From the NCBI GenBank assembly GCA_010645155.1, contig CM021320.1:8012270-8076269 (forward strand): a stretch of 64,000 nt of DNA. The letters run 5' to 3'. This DNA comes from Tigriopus japonicus. Its lineage: Eukaryota; Arthropoda; Copepoda; Harpacticoida; Harpacticidae. Positions 1 to 11,900 of this stretch are shown one piece after another (position 1 is the stretch's first letter; each line of letters opens with the position of its first letter). The notes beneath the pieces were generated by a model that was not told where the DNA came from, made no database searches, and saw only the letters and a program-made list of their open reading frames with translations. Both the position numbers and the translations under genes were made by a program.

Positions 1-1
1 T

Positions 2-421
2 GCCCAACGATTGTTCGGTCGTCCTCTCAGGTCAAAATTACCGATTCATAGGAAAGCCTTTTTACCTGAATTTCAGATGTCGTCTGAGCAAGCTGATGCC
101 AAACGTCTTCAAGATGATGCTATTCGCAAGGCGTATTATGATCGGACCACTAGAGCTCGGAAGAAGCTTCCCCTTGGGCAATCGGTCCTCGTTCAAAATC
201 CAACCACGCGACGATGGGATCGACATGGTATTGTTGTGGACAATAAGCAACCTCGACGGTACCTCATCCGTTTCCCGTCAGGTCGAACGACGGAACGGAA
301 TCTTCGATTCCTTCGCCAAACCCCCCGTGATTTTGTTGATGGTGGTTCGGTGGATGTCAAAGAAGAGCTTCCGAGACGATCGATCCGAGATAAACGTCCA
401 GTTGACCGTTTACAATTGTGA
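2..421 (+). mobile_element. Ty3/Gypsy retrotransposon Pol, C-terminal integrase end (cut by window edge)
   Basis: The open frame runs in from the left edge and ends with a stop at 419-421. It starts AQRLFGRPLRSKLP, the arrangement usually seen just after the catalytic core of Ty3/Gypsy integrases. A basic C-terminal domain follows, with a chromodomain-like/SH3-like stretch (GQSVLVQNPTTRRWDRHG) and an arginine-rich end. The stop is followed about 45 bp later by a polypurine tract and the start of an LTR, the normal order for the 3' end of such an element. The catalytic D,D,E residues are outside the window, so activity cannot be judged. The clade is inferred only from general resemblance. Confidence 0.7.
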
Positions 422-467
422 ATTTATGTTTATTGGAATGTTTATATATTCAGAGTCCTTCATATTT

Positions 468-618
468 AAAAAGGGGAGTTGTAATGTTGATGTCATGATG
501 TCCTTGCGTAAGCAATTCAGCCGTTTACTTATGAGCTTTTGACATACAGAAATACACTTCCGTCTTACCACTTGATCAGTGAACTCGTTCTCTCTTTACC
601 ACTCGATACGATCATGCG
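468..618 (+). mobile_element. Polypurine tract and 5' part of a 3' LTR
   Basis: A purine run (AAAAAGGGGAG, 468-478) lies directly before TGTAATGTTGATG at 480. This is the expected polypurine tract followed by a TG-starting LTR downstream of the Gypsy pol end. The LTR cannot be followed past about 618, where a tandem array takes over, so its 3' end and target duplication are unresolved. Confidence 0.5.
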
Positions 619-893
619 AGATAGTTTAAGATACTTTCCCGAAAAAAGTATCTAGATAAAAATAGTTTAGGATACTTACCCGAAAAAAGTATCTAGATAA
701 AGATAGTTTAAGATACTTTCCCGAAAAAAGTATCTAGATAAAGATAGTTTAAGATACTTTCCCGAAAAAAGTATCTAGATAAAGATAGTTTAAGATACTT
801 TCCCGAAAAAAGTATCTAGATAAAGATAAAAGATAAACTATCTTTTATCTTTTATCTTTATCTTTTATCTAGATAAGATAATTGAACAGGTCT
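619..893. repeat. 41-bp tandem array (AGTATCTAGATAAAGATAG type) with inverted edge
   Basis: About five head-to-tail units of roughly 41 bp run from 619 to 825. Each contains GATACTTTCCCGAAAAAAGT and the palindromic AGTATCTAGATA. The array then turns into alternating GATAAA/TTTATC runs (825-875) that can pair with it, and ends with TTGAACAGGTCTG at 881-893. The same end and a diverged version of the same unit occur at 59690-59845. The array may therefore be the subterminal region of a DNA transposon, but no second terminus was found here. Confidence 0.6.
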
Positions 894-1865
894 GAGATAA
901 ATGTACAGTATACATACACACTGGGCTTCTCCTCGCCTTTGACTAAGCTCGGTTGGTCAAGCTAAAGATGGGAAAGTTTACTTACTAACACACGTGTCAA
1001 AATTTGCTTACCAAAGTAACGTTCTTATTTTATTTGATGCTTTCCAAGTTGTTGTTGGTTAGGCTTTGATGAATAATTCAAGTAGAATGTCGATCCGGGG
1101 TGCATTTCGACGGAGTAAATTGGACCATGGAACAAGAACAGGAGACATTTCCTTGTACTTTTTCGGAACGCGATTGTGGCTGGCTCCAATTTGGAAAGGG
1201 TCAGTGTTAGTTGAGAGTTGCGCGAGATCTCGTCAGAATCTCGAGGAAGCTTCCAGAGACTTCTAAGGAATTTAGGGCCCTCATTTTGTTCCAATAAAAC
1301 CTGATTGGAACATTGGAAGTTTGTAATTCATTCTGGTTTCGTCCTCTTTCGGGAACCTCGAGACCAATTCCGTGCTGGTTCTTCGTTTCCTATCCTCTCA
1401 TTTTCAGTGGTTCGCAGATTTGGGTGAACTAATGTAAAAGGGACTCGTTCCCAGTTTCTTACAAGAGGCAAAATGCCGAAATACTCTCTTCTTGTCGGAC
1501 TTTTAGGTGGATGAGATGAATTGGATTTATGTGATCAATTCACTCGAATGGAAAAGTTCCATGTACGTATGGTCCAAGGGCTGAGGGCTCAAGGGAACCG
1601 ATTGAGGAGGAAGATCTAAAGACCTCCACCAATCCTTGGTCTAACAACTTTTTTATGTGCTATCTACAAAGAAATTTTACTTACGAGCAAGTAGAGAGAA
1701 GAAGAGTTGAGTGATCCATGGGTAGGGATGTAGTACAAATCCACTTACAATGTGTGTTTATCTTGGGTGGTGCAGCACCACATAGATGAATGATGTTTTA
1801 TCCCTCCATGTTTTGAACAAAACAATTGGTTCTTCTTCCCTGAGAGATCATTTGTTTCTTTTCAG
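894..1865. other. No recognisable feature; upstream intron of the GPCR gene
   Basis: Short open frames here overlap each other and have no splice context or family signature. This is presumably intron of the receptor gene, because the exon at 1866 begins in the middle of the protein. Confidence 0.4.
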
Positions 1866-4013
1866 GTGGTCAAGATGCTTGCGTGCGTTGTGATGATTTT
1901 TGCCACTCTGTGGGTTCCATATCGAGGTCTATTGGTTTACAACAGCCTCGCCACAATAAATAACCTTCCCCCCTATTTGGATCTGTGGTACCTGATGTTT
2001 GCCAAAACGTGCATTTACATGAATTGGTAAGTGAAAATTTGGCTGAAGTCAACAAAGTAGTGATGCTAACTGGTATATTTGCATGCCAGAAAATCAAAAT
2101 CTGGCATATTTGAGACCCCTTTGGCATGAACTTTTTTGTCCTGGCATATTTTCCCGCTCTGGCATAATTCTGGCATATTCTAGCTTGTTAATAGGTCATT
2201 CAGAACTAAGGTCTCCAAACGCGGTAAATTTTGAATGATTTAATGTTAGGACATGCCTAAGCATAATCAAACATTTTTTTCAAATTTGCCCTTTGACATG
2301 GTTTATTGTAATTTTATCTAGAACTTATACTTACATTACTTATTTGAAATAGTTGTGGAAATGACCATTGAATGCATTTCTAGTTTATTTCAGTTTTTAA
2401 GTGCCGAATCCTGTGCAGTGTTCACACTTATGTTGGAGAAATAGATGCGAAAATCATTGAAATAATGGCTGTTTCAGTGGATAAAAAGATGAAAGGTTTA
2501 TACTGCAAAATCAAAAGAAACGTAAGCATAGACCAAAATAAGTGGCGACGAGCTGAATGCCGAAATTTTGCTCGATATCAAGGGTGGAACCCTAGCTTAG
2601 GGGAATTTAAAGCTACCTAAACCAAATTCAGAACCCCAAACAAATAGCAACCACACTGAATATATTTTTAGAAAAAATATCACATAATTCATCTACAAAG
2701 CAACTGTGCAGGAGTAAGCCGAGTTTTATCCAATAACTTTTTTCAATTTATGATTTCAAAATATTGGCTGAAATTTTCGTTTTTGACAAGGGCCCCAAAA
2801 ATATTTTTTTGCCCTGGAGCAGAAATTCCTGGTGTGTCACTGCGTTTGTCAGCTCACGGGAACCTATTTCTTGAAGTAATCTGGCATATTTTTGCCCCGT
2901 TTTTGAAGGGTTTCTGGCATATATTTTTAGCCAAAGGGGTTGGCAGCACTGCACCAAAGACCAATGCATTTTCAATGCATAGTTATCTCGCCTTTCAACC
3001 CTATGAAAAGTCACCCACCAGAAAGTGAATGTAGTGGGGTTCAATTCTCCAAGAATTACGTAAATAGGTGCGTTCCCCTTGACAATATGAATTAAAAAAG
3101 ATTGCTAAATCAGGCGCTCTTGAACTTTCTCGGCCCAAGGTCCCTTAATGTTACTTCAAGAGGTTCAAGAGCTTCGGACAACCTTTCTTCAGGGCTGACC
3201 AAAATGAAAAGAAAAGAGAGTCACTCTGTTTTCTTTTCCTCTTCTTTCAAATGTATCGTGGAATTTAATATCAAATTGGCTTACATCCTTTTTGTATCGA
3301 AAGTGTCTTTGACTTGAACATAGGTCTAGAAATTAGTTATGTAAGTATACATTCGTTTATTTTAACGAATCGTCAAATGAGTTTGGTGAAGAAAAATGCT
3401 CCATTTGGATTATCATAAGAGAATGAGAGATTGAAATAAATACCTACATGTTCTTTAGGACACCATCTAAGAAGAAGTTCTTCCTTTTTCTGTTAGCCCT
3501 TTCACTTTCTCTGTGCATCAAAATGAAGAAAAAACATTTCAATTCGCCATGGAATGAAAATTGCATCACGATGCCCAACCCAAGCCGTTTTTAAACTATT
3601 CTGGTTTCGACGGAGAAGCAGGGATGAAAAACGAATCCAACCAAAAAGGGTTTGACACCTTTCATTTTTGCACCTTGCTTTTTGGTGGGAGGCTTTCGAC
3701 TCTCAAGGGATGTGTATGATTTCACGATTTATGACCTGAGCTCCGTTATTGGCAAGTGGGTTTTCTGCAAGTTTAGTGCTCAACTCTTGCTAAGAGTGTT
3801 TTCCTTAGCCTTCTTTTCATCGATTGACATTCCTAAAAAAGTGCTTACTGTTTCTGTGACTGACGTTCGTTGTTACATTCGTTTTCAGTCACTGTTGTTC
3901 GTATAATTTGTCGATTTTGCCTCAGCCCATCGCTAGAATCAATGAAAATTGGAACACCATACCCCCTAAATATTGGTTTTCTAATATGAGTGCCAGCACA
4001 ATCGTAGTCATCG

Positions 4014-4054
<41 letters not shown>

Positions 4055-7000
4055 GAGGATGATGAGAAGGAAGGAGTGGCAGGCAGCCACCAAATGTATG
4101 GTGATGACGTGTTTGACAGGCTGTGTTTTCTTCATGAGCTTCAGGATTCGTCTCTGGTTCGACTACTAATGTTCAAAATACTCTCTCATGCTCACGAGCC
4201 CTTAAGTGGAGCAGAAAATTAACTTTTCGGGAGTGGCGGTAAGACACTTGATTTGTCTAAATGGTATCCGAAATCAATGAATAAGCTGCTGCCTGGCCTC
4301 TGGAATAACCGCTAATGTGTCTTTTAGCAAACTTCTCTTTAGAAAATAATAACCCCTGTTCATCCTCAACGTGATCAATTGTAATGGCAAACCTTTTAAC
4401 AACTTTTTAGTACCTTTCCTGACTCTGTGATCGCAATCAAAGTTGTGCAAGCAAATTGCGGCTATTCATGTTCAAGTCTGCATAACTAGACTAAATTAGA
4501 AAAATAAAAAAAACAAAGAGAAGTAGTCTGATCGGATGAGTGTAATCGAACAAATTCAGCTGGGGATTCTGGGGCCAAAATGGCTAGGGATGGGTCAGAC
4601 TAGTTGGCCATTTCATAGTTTTAGTTTGCTACGTGAGGAAAAAATCTTATTTCAATTGATTGTCAAAATGAAGAAAACGAATTGGGCCCACGAAATTTGA
4701 TTCAGTTTTATAGAGAATGAGTCTCGACTCTGACGCATCCCTAGCCATTTTGGCCCCAGAATCCCCAGCTGAATTCGTTCGAATACACTCATCCATTAAA
4801 ACATGCCTCCCAAGGATGAAAACTCAAATACTGTAAATTCATCTTCAAATGGGGTTCTTAAGGGCCGAGTGTAAGTGCTTCCCCAGACGGCGTAGGTTCG
4901 AATCCGGTTGGGAATCGCATTGAAGCTGTCGGGAGAAAAAAATCGAAAAAATGCAAACTGAGCCAAAAACAAGCAAACAAATCAATGTTGGCAAATTAGT
5001 TGCCAAGAGACTTTTTTTGCGGGGGGTGGGGGGGGGGGCGGGTTTTTTAATACCGTTACAAGGAATGGAATTCCCTGTAAAGAGACTTTGTTTGTTTGTT
5101 TGTTTGTTTGTTTGTTTGTTTGTTTGTTTGTTTGTTTGTTTGTTTGTTTGTGGAGTCAGAACGCAGCTTCGCAGCTGTGATCTGATAGAGGCTGTCCGCC
5201 ATATGGGGATATTGCCACTCCACTTGGACAAACCAACAAGCATTACTTTTTACCTCACGCTCGGGAATGACCCCAGGTTCGCCCATTTAAGGCGTCAAGG
5301 GCCGTGACTATTGCATGTAACTTAATACCACAGGCCACTAGGACTCGGCAAGCCCGGGATCGAACCGGGGCTTGCCTACTTTGCATTGAAAGACAGTTCA
5401 AAGCTAAATTTTAACTCCGAAGAGTTGAGTTTTGAAGAGAGGGAGTCAGCCGGGAGCAAACCCCAGCCATCCGCGTGGTATATGAAATCTTTGGGAATTT
5501 GTTTTTTTTCATATAAGTGGCGTTTTTCGGCCTTTTGGGGTCAAAAATGGACCATTCAAAGTCAAATAACTCAGCTGTTGCCGAATGAATTTTTACTCAA
5601 TTTGAATTCATAAGCAGGGCCACCAAATTTTGGTAAAAAAAATTGCCAAAAAATGTATTTTTTTTGGTAGTTTTTCTTGGAAATAATGTAATGAAATCGG
5701 ATTTTTTGGTAGTTTTTTTGGTTGTTTGGTAAGTTTGTATTTAAAGCTTTTTCTCATTTATTAACATAAAAACAGTGTGGTACAATCAGGGCCACCAAAT
5801 TTATGCAAAATATTTTGCCGAAACGTATTATTTTTGGTGTTTTTTTGAGAAATGACGTAACAAAATTGGATTTTTTTGGTATTATTAATAATATCACTAT
5901 ATCGCCTAAAAACTGCCCTTTTATGTACTTGCATCATCTAAATTTTATTTCATAGGTAGGAAAAGATGCTAAAATGACCATATTTTGTCACAATTGTTGC
6001 AAATATAACAGCTTCTATTCTTATTTTGATTTTTGACATCCTTTTTGTTGATCACTCTCAACGGAAGAGGCATTTTTTCTACATTCTTTCGAAATTTTCC
6101 ATATTTTTGTAGTTTTCGACAAAAATTGCACATTGTTTGTGACAACAATGTAAAATACCATTTAAAACATTCCAGCGGGCCTGAGGATTAACTAAATATA
6201 CCTGTTAAAAAATTTAAAACACTATCTTTTTGCTTCTTTATCTTGCCTTTGACGTGAAATCAGACAATTTTCCATATCATATCCATCAAAACAGGAAATT
6301 TTTGCACATTTATTTAATTTTTTCCTCATTTATGTAATTTTGGACAAAAATCGCAGATTTTGGTAATTACATTGTAAAATGTAATTTACATCTATCTGGT
6401 GGCCCTGTTCATAAGTGTAACACGCCGAGTAGCCGCGAGGCCACTCATCGTGGAGTGAGTAGAGAAAGATGAACTTCAATACTGGTTTCTATTCTTATAG
6501 AACGAGGTATATATGTACATAGCAGGGGGAGAGGGTTGTGAGCAACGCAGTGCTCATGCAGTAACTAAATGGTCTCTAAATATGGATGAAAGAGTTTATT
6601 AAAAATGTTATAATTGATAGGTTTTTAGGTATTTAACTTTTTCCCTGGGCCTAAACTTACATAATACAATAAAAGTAAAGTTATTCCCCATTAAATTGTG
6701 GGTCCAAAATGTGCCATGATGTCTTTGGGTATTTTGATTCAAACCTAAAAAGCCATTCGGAACACCGTGTCTCGTTTCATTGTCTTTGCCAATCTCTGAC
6801 TCAAAGTACTCTTCGCATTGAGACGACGAGGAGAGCTTCACTTTTTACGTGGCTTTTCTATCAGGGAGACACACCTCACGCCACGTGCGCTTGTTTTGGA
6901 AAGGTCAACCTTTCAATTACTTTTTTCTGGACCATGGTCTTCGCTAGGGTGTTTGTTGTTGTTGTTGTTCTTTTGATGTGATTTGGTCGCAGGCTGAAGG

Positions 7001-8944
7001 CTGTGAGCAACACTGGAACGAAATGAAGCCAGGCCACAACTGTTGGTTGACGAGCGCGACTTGACAATGTGTTCCCTGGACTCTATTTGACGTATTTTTC
7101 TACTTTTTTCCAGTGCTATCAACCCTATCCTGTACAACGCCATGTCAGACAAATTTCGCAAAGCATTCCGACGTCTCCTATCATGCGGTAAGCTGACCGA
7201 ACCAGCCCATAATCATCTATACTGCTATAACCAAGAGCACTCTCGGTTGTCACCGCATCCGGCAATGAACACCACCACGACCACCACTAACTTAACAACT
7301 AATCAAAATCATTCTTCAACTCACTCCTCTGTACAAAGAACTCTCTCATCTCCACGTTATGTCCGTAGTTTTCCAGGCCACCGCTCTTCCTCCTCCTCTC
7401 TCCTGCCTCCCCAAAGACGTGGGGAATTCCCTCACCATTCTCAATACGACCTTCATCACTCATCCATTGCTCCGAATCATCATCCTACCTTGTCCCCAAG
7501 GAATCAGACTAGCTCTAGCTCTTGCTCTCGTCGACACTCGGCCGTACCTGCGATCTCTTGCCCTTCTCCTCAAGGTGCTTCACCCTGCCCTCCAAGGCAA
7601 CTCTTGTCCCCAAATTGGTCGGCGTCACCAATTGAACCCGCCGCCCCATCCTGCCTCGAAACTTCCTCGAGACCTTCGTCGGGTGTGCATTCGAACATAG
7701 CCTCACCTCCGAGATCCTCCTCCTCTACGTGTTCTGCTACGTGCTCTACCTCCTCTAAGGTTATGGGAATTTCCGTGGCAACACAAGCCGGTCGAGGGTC
7801 GAAGGAAACCCGTCCCAAAAAGTCCCGATCTGTCCTGTCTGTATTTAAGCCTTCACACCTAACTGCACGATCACTCTCTAGTTCCAAAACTCAAGAGACC
7901 ATCTTCTAGATCATCTTCTAGATCTGTTATAAAGTACGTATGAGCACTTGCATTTCCATTTTTCACATAAGTGCAAGGTGCAATCACTTTCATAATACTC
8001 GTTTTAGCCACTTTCTTAGTATAGAAACTCCCTGCTCAGGAAATCTTTAACAAGATGTTATAGATTTCCTAGCTCTCTGCCTCGCTCCTTTTGGTTCAAA
8101 GAATTGACCAAAACGTGCAATAAATGAATTGTAATATTTTTTGGCGACACTTGACTCAACAATTGTTAACGGTAGTTTGTTCTGTCCATGTTTTGTCCAT
8201 TATGTTACGTATAACAAAAACGACTCCAAGCTCAACACCTGACAAAACACTTTTTGTTGGTGACATTTTTGCCATCATTCTTAGACAAATAGCTTTCCCG
8301 CTCAATGACTACTTTCACATGATGGAACGTGTAGTAGGTCAATCTAGTACCTTGGATAATCCATTCGAAGGAAGTGTGGCATAACCCATTAAGGCATATC
8401 ATGATATTCGGACTGCGAAATCGATTACCCAACCACAAGATATCTGTCCTGCTTCCTCCAGCTTTCACATTAATTCATTTATCTTTTTCCAGGTGTCATC
8501 CCTTCAGAAAGTCATATCCAACGTTATCGCTTTCAATCTCATCGTAGTGTCGGGGGTCGACCCGATGGTCACCAATCATTCCGAATGACACGAGCAGGCT
8601 CCACGTCCACCTTCGAATGCCAAACTTCCAGAGCGTGCAGTTTCAATCGGAAAAATTCCATGATTTCGCGGCAACCCTCGTCTCGAGTGAGCCGGTTTGA
8701 GACCACACGAACTTCGTTGGTGGTTCCCAATGCCAATGATGCAGGCAACATTCTATCGTCGGATAATAGCGGTCAAGTGAAGAGGAATCTCAGCCTTAGA
8801 AAGCATTCCTCTAACACCGTGGAAGTGTCTATAGACACTCATCAACCTGTGCCAGATCAACCTTCCCCCAGCCTCGTCACTTCAATCACGACGACGGCGG
8901 GAAGTACAATCAAAATAGATAATGCAAGAGAAACATTCTTGTGA
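1866..8944 (+). CDS. Neuropeptide-type class-A GPCR, 3' exons (TRH-receptor-like), partial
   Basis: A seven-transmembrane receptor of the rhodopsin class, presumably a plasma-membrane peptide receptor. Three exons are visible. Exon 1866-2026 (after TTTTCAG, donor gtaagt) encodes TM6 with VVKMLACVVMIFATLWVPYR and the start of TM7. Exon 7114-7187 (after TTTTTTCCAG) encodes CAINPILYNAMSDKF, which contains the TM7 NPxxY motif, and the membrane-proximal helix KFRKAFRRLLSCG. Exon 8493-8944 encodes a roughly 150-residue serine-rich cytoplasmic tail. Splice phases agree at both junctions: TG|T and G|GT. TM6, loop 3 and TM7 resemble vertebrate TRH receptors most, from memory of the family. TM1-5 are encoded upstream of the window. 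The 5.1-kb intron 2027-7113 is packed with transposon remnants. The ligand is not predictable from this part. Confidence 0.85.
2058..2951. mobile_element. hAT-type non-autonomous element with CTGGCATATTT subterminal repeats
   Basis: The ends are TAGTGATGCTAAC on the left and the inverted CAGTGCTGCCAAC on the right. The 8-bp flanks are CAACAAAG (2050-2057) and CACCAAAG (2952-2959), one mismatch apart, as expected for a hAT target duplication. CTGGCATATTT-like motifs recur just inside both ends. There is no coding capacity. It lies in the large GPCR intron. Confidence 0.7.
2960..4012. other. Intronic stretch with no recognised feature
   Basis: Only short unsupported open frames are present. 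No paired terminal repeats or family signatures were seen. Confidence 0.4.
4013..4055 (+). repeat. (GTT)n microsatellite, about 14 units
   Basis: An uninterrupted GTT run. It creates artificial poly-Val and poly-Asn open frames on the two strands. Confidence 0.95.
4534..4794. mobile_element. 261-bp palindromic MITE with 59-bp terminal inverted repeats
   Basis: The left arm (4534-4592) begins GGATGAGTGTAATCGAAC. The right arm (4736-4794) is its reverse complement with two mismatches. No coding capacity. A diverged partial copy of the left arm and adjoining interior lies at 42330-42425. A target duplication could not be fixed, so the superfamily is open. Confidence 0.8.
4855..4950 (+). mobile_element. 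tRNA-derived SINE fragment
   Basis: It contains a Pol III B box, GGTTCGAATCC, at 4895-4905, embedded in CCCCAGACGGCGTA and followed by GAAGCTGTCGGGAGAAA. The same block occurs in the longer copy at 19408-19602. The A-box half and the 3' tail are missing here. Confidence 0.7.
5041..5085 (-). mobile_element. LINE/SINE 3' tail fragment with hairpin
   Basis: On the minus strand it reads TTTACAGGGAATTCCATTCC followed by TTGTAACGGTATTAAAAA. This is the shared 3' tail of the LINE at 14641-15612 and the SINE at 19408-19602. It faces the plus-strand SINE fragment just upstream. Confidence 0.65.
5089..5152. repeat. (TTTG)n microsatellite, about 16 units
   Basis: A run of TTTG, that is (AAAC)n on the minus strand. 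It probably began as the 3' tail of the minus-strand SINE-like sequence at 5153-5395. Confidence 0.9.
5153..5395 (-). mobile_element. Second SINE-like element (B box, AAAC tail)
   Basis: Read on the minus strand, a B-box-like GGTTCGATCCC sits near 5360 within a self-complementary CAAGCCCCGG/CCGGGCTTG stem. About 200 bp of unrelated body follow, then an (AAAC)n tail. No convincing A box was seen, so the tRNA origin is inferred. A functional tRNA is excluded because no cloverleaf forms. Confidence 0.45.
5440..5606. repeat. Dispersed repeat fragment, relative at 38010-38330
   Basis: The motif order matches 38010-38110: a TTTCATATA-like start, then GGTCAAAAATGGACC, then TCAAATAACTCAG. The continuation of the 38-kb copy (GGTTTTTAGGTATTTAAC) reappears at 6620-6750. 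The family is unidentified. Confidence 0.5.
5615..6407. mobile_element. hAT-type non-autonomous element, CAGGGCCACCAAA ends
   Basis: It begins CAGGGCCACCAAATTTTGG and ends with the inverted CTGGTGGCCCTG. The flanks are a perfect 8-bp duplication, TTCATAAG (5607-5614 and 6408-6415), the hallmark length for hAT. The start sequence is repeated internally at about 5787, so the first roughly 170 bp are partly duplicated. AT-rich and non-coding. It sits in a GPCR intron. Confidence 0.85.
7188..7909 (+). CDS. Alternative C-terminal tail of the GPCR (read-through of last intron)
   Basis: If the donor at 7188 (gtaagc) is not used, the frame stays open for about 240 more codons to a stop at 7907-7909. 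This gives a tail rich in Ser, Thr, His and Pro, with poly-Thr and poly-Ser runs. A canonical AATAAA lies at 8119-8124, before the exon at 8493, so a shorter transcript with its own 3' end is possible. The canonical splice gives the other tail. The low-complexity composition avoids stop codons, so the open frame could be fortuitous. Confidence 0.35.
8119..8124 (+). terminator. AATAAA polyadenylation signal after the read-through tail
   Basis: A perfect AATAAA lies 210 bp after the stop of the read-through frame and 370 bp before the next receptor exon. It would support an intronic polyadenylation isoform. Confidence 0.35.
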
Positions 8945-11900
8945 GGTAAATTGTCCACGAATTCGTCTGTGAAACGCGGCTAAGAAAGAAAGGTTTCCCC
9001 GATGTTCTGTGTGCGATTCCAAGGAAAGAGTTCCATCAACGGCAATTTGATTTTGTCGTTCTCCTCCGCGTCGATTAGAAGAGATTGGAACCTTCCATGT
9101 CGATTGTGCACACACGCTAGGCTGACATACTGTTTGTTCAACACTGTTTGTACTTGTACTTGTACCAGTATTTGTAGCTTCTCCCCAAGGAAATCGATGT
9201 ACTCACCATCGACACCACCGCAGTCACCACAAATAGCCGCAATATTCGAAAGCAGAAACACATTAAACAAACCATTCGAATCCAAAACGCATGACTCTAA
9301 TACTGTACTCATTGGCCGAGTGTTATTGCCTTTGTTTTGTTTGTTGTTTAAACTGGGAATCCTGAAGCGCTTCACAATCGACGGAGAGGCGCCATAAGTG
9401 GCCTCCAAACTCAACAGAGGAAATATTTCCGCGTTTTAAAAGGCTAAAGTTATTTTTTGCCGTTTCTTTCTTAATGTTGTTTTTTTCACATTGATACTCC
9501 CTCCTTCTCCCTCAACTTGAATGAAATGCACCAGCTCGTCCCATGGATAATTGACAACTTAAGCAAACGGTTCTAAATGGAACGGGTTGGCAGAGCAGTG
9601 GCTGAATGTAGGCTGAATAGACAGCAAGAGACCAACGACAAGCAAGGGGAATTGTTCAAGAAATAGACAATGAAACACAATTGTTTTTCCCTAAAGCAAC
9701 AATGAGCGAAAAAATAACTCACTCAGTTTTTCCGTAGTTGGGCTACCCTACTAGTAGATCCCTTAACGGTGATAACGTAACACTAAGCCTCATGAACGCG
9801 ATACCATGGAACAAGAAACTATTTGGCGCATTCTTTACAAAAACTCTACAACGGTCAACAATGTCTGGATATTTTGAAATTATGCGTGTTCAATTGTTTC
9901 TTGAAGTGACCCCTTATCGAATCCCGACGCTTCTAAAACTCAGTTTGGAACCATTTCCGCTGAAATCTTGAGGCTAGAACTCGGCCACGTTGGCCGAGAT
10001 ATGTATTTGGATTCCAAAAAATAAACATGTGATAAACGTCGCTCGAATCTTTCAACTTCTTCTTTGCTACTCTCACGGAGCCCAACCATGGCATGATAAA
10101 TGGAGAGCAAAGATATCTTTTAGTTGTGGTCCGATGACTGGCCAAGGGGTTACAAATCACAAGGCACACAATTCGTTTGGCTGAACGTTGTTGCGAGTAA
10201 AAAAGAAGATAACGACAACAAATGAGAAAAAAAGATCCCACTAAACGTCTATTTTTCTCTTCAAAGCCCTACCAAAAACCAAACACATTGTTATTGTTTT
10301 TTGCTTTACGCCGTTTTTCGAGCTCTTATTTTTTCAAGATAGATTAAAGCATCGCATTTCAAAACCTAGCAAAATTAATTTTATCCGTTGTCTATTTGTC
10401 TCGTAAGAAACAACGAGATCTTAGCGTGAAAGATGATTCATTAGCTTTCATAGAATTGATTTTGACGCCTGCCATTAGTTGTCAGGTTGAGTGTTAATAC
10501 CAATGGTACACGTACTTTATTAGTTCATAAGTATTCATTCAGGCAAGATTAAAAAAAGAAGGAAGTCAGTACGGTCGCATGCTCAAATGCATCGTCAATG
10601 GAGGCCAACTGGAAATACTATCCCAGTCGTCATTGGTTTCAGTCCCCTGGGGTCATTTGCCAAAGTGAAGTACGCTGACAGTATTGATGAAAAAATATTG
10701 ACGGTGCAGATAATATTAGCAAGTTCTCTCCAATCTGAGAAGCTTTTCATGCAGCGCATTCTGAAGCTACAATTAATTGCTGTTGGAATTGTTATATTTT
10801 AGTGGCTTGAGATAAGGAATTCTGTTGTAAATAAGTAAACAAAAATCATCAAAAATTGTTAAAAAGCGATCTTTTCAAACTGAAATTTGAGTAAAAAATG
10901 GCGATATATATAAATTTCTAAATCCGCCTTTTCTAATTCAAGAAAAATTTAATTCAAAGATCCCTAAAGCATTAAACGAACAATCGAAACTAATTTTCTC
11001 CTCTCCTTTCTCCTTGCATTTACATTTCATTGCGATAAGTGTGTGATATTCCATTTCGAATTCTTTTTCTTCACTATTTTGAGTTGGGTTACCAATACCA
11101 TTGGTTAATCAATGTATTTTACTAGGCTTTGCCTCACTTTTCTTCAGTCAGTTTAGGAAGGTTATTTGTACTGTACATTTAAAATGATACTCACTTGTAC
11201 TGAAAAACAACAACCTATTGATTGAGTAAAAAGATTCATAAGCTTCGGATTTTGAGACTTGCTGGAGTAAAAAACAGGCCAGGCCTACTTATTGCAACTC
11301 GGAGAAGTACATCGATCTTAATTTTGGCTTAAGCGAGCAGCGAATAAAGGCCCAGAGAAGCATGCATGTGTTGGCGATTAACTGGGTGGTATTTCCAACG
11401 CTTAAAAATAATTTCTTCACAGCAGCCACAGGCCATTCTAAATGGAAAGGCAAATAGTAAAATAGCTGAAAGAAGTTGCTTCTCCATTAAAAAAATTTTG
11501 AATAGTAAGCTTTAAGCTACAGTACTCCACAACAGCAAATCTTGGCTTTTGCCAGTTAAGAAATATTCGCCTTTCATAGTCTTAAGAAATAATTGTTCCA
11601 CCTGATTTTTTGCTGTGGTTGTTTGCTTTCGGTTTTGTTCGGCTTAAACATGGACAGTTAGATGTCCAGGGCTTAACTAAACCGAAAGTTAATAATTTTT
11701 GTCGATCATTACCTTTTGAGTAGGTATTTCCCAGAACTCTGAATCATCTATAGGAAAACTTGGGTTAACGAATAAGAATTATAAAATGACACTTAAGTTT
11801 GTATCTGTCGTGAGGGAAACGAAATCTTTATAAAAAATATTTTGTTTCTGTTGCTTCATTAAGATTTTATGGAATGGCCGTAATAACACCATAGTTGAGG

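Noticed and set aside
4845..5307. Lys/Gln/Asn- and Cys/Leu/Phe-repeat ORFs on both strands
   Set aside because: Artefacts of the (TTTG)n microsatellite and SINE tails.
5300..5390. tRNA gene on the minus strand
   Set aside because: Only a B-box-like stem is present. No cloverleaf or anticodon arm, so it is scored as SINE-like.
7359..7887. Other-frame and antisense ORFs over the GPCR tail region
   Set aside because: Shadows of the Ser/Pro-rich sequence. Only the frame continuous with the TM7 exon is supported.
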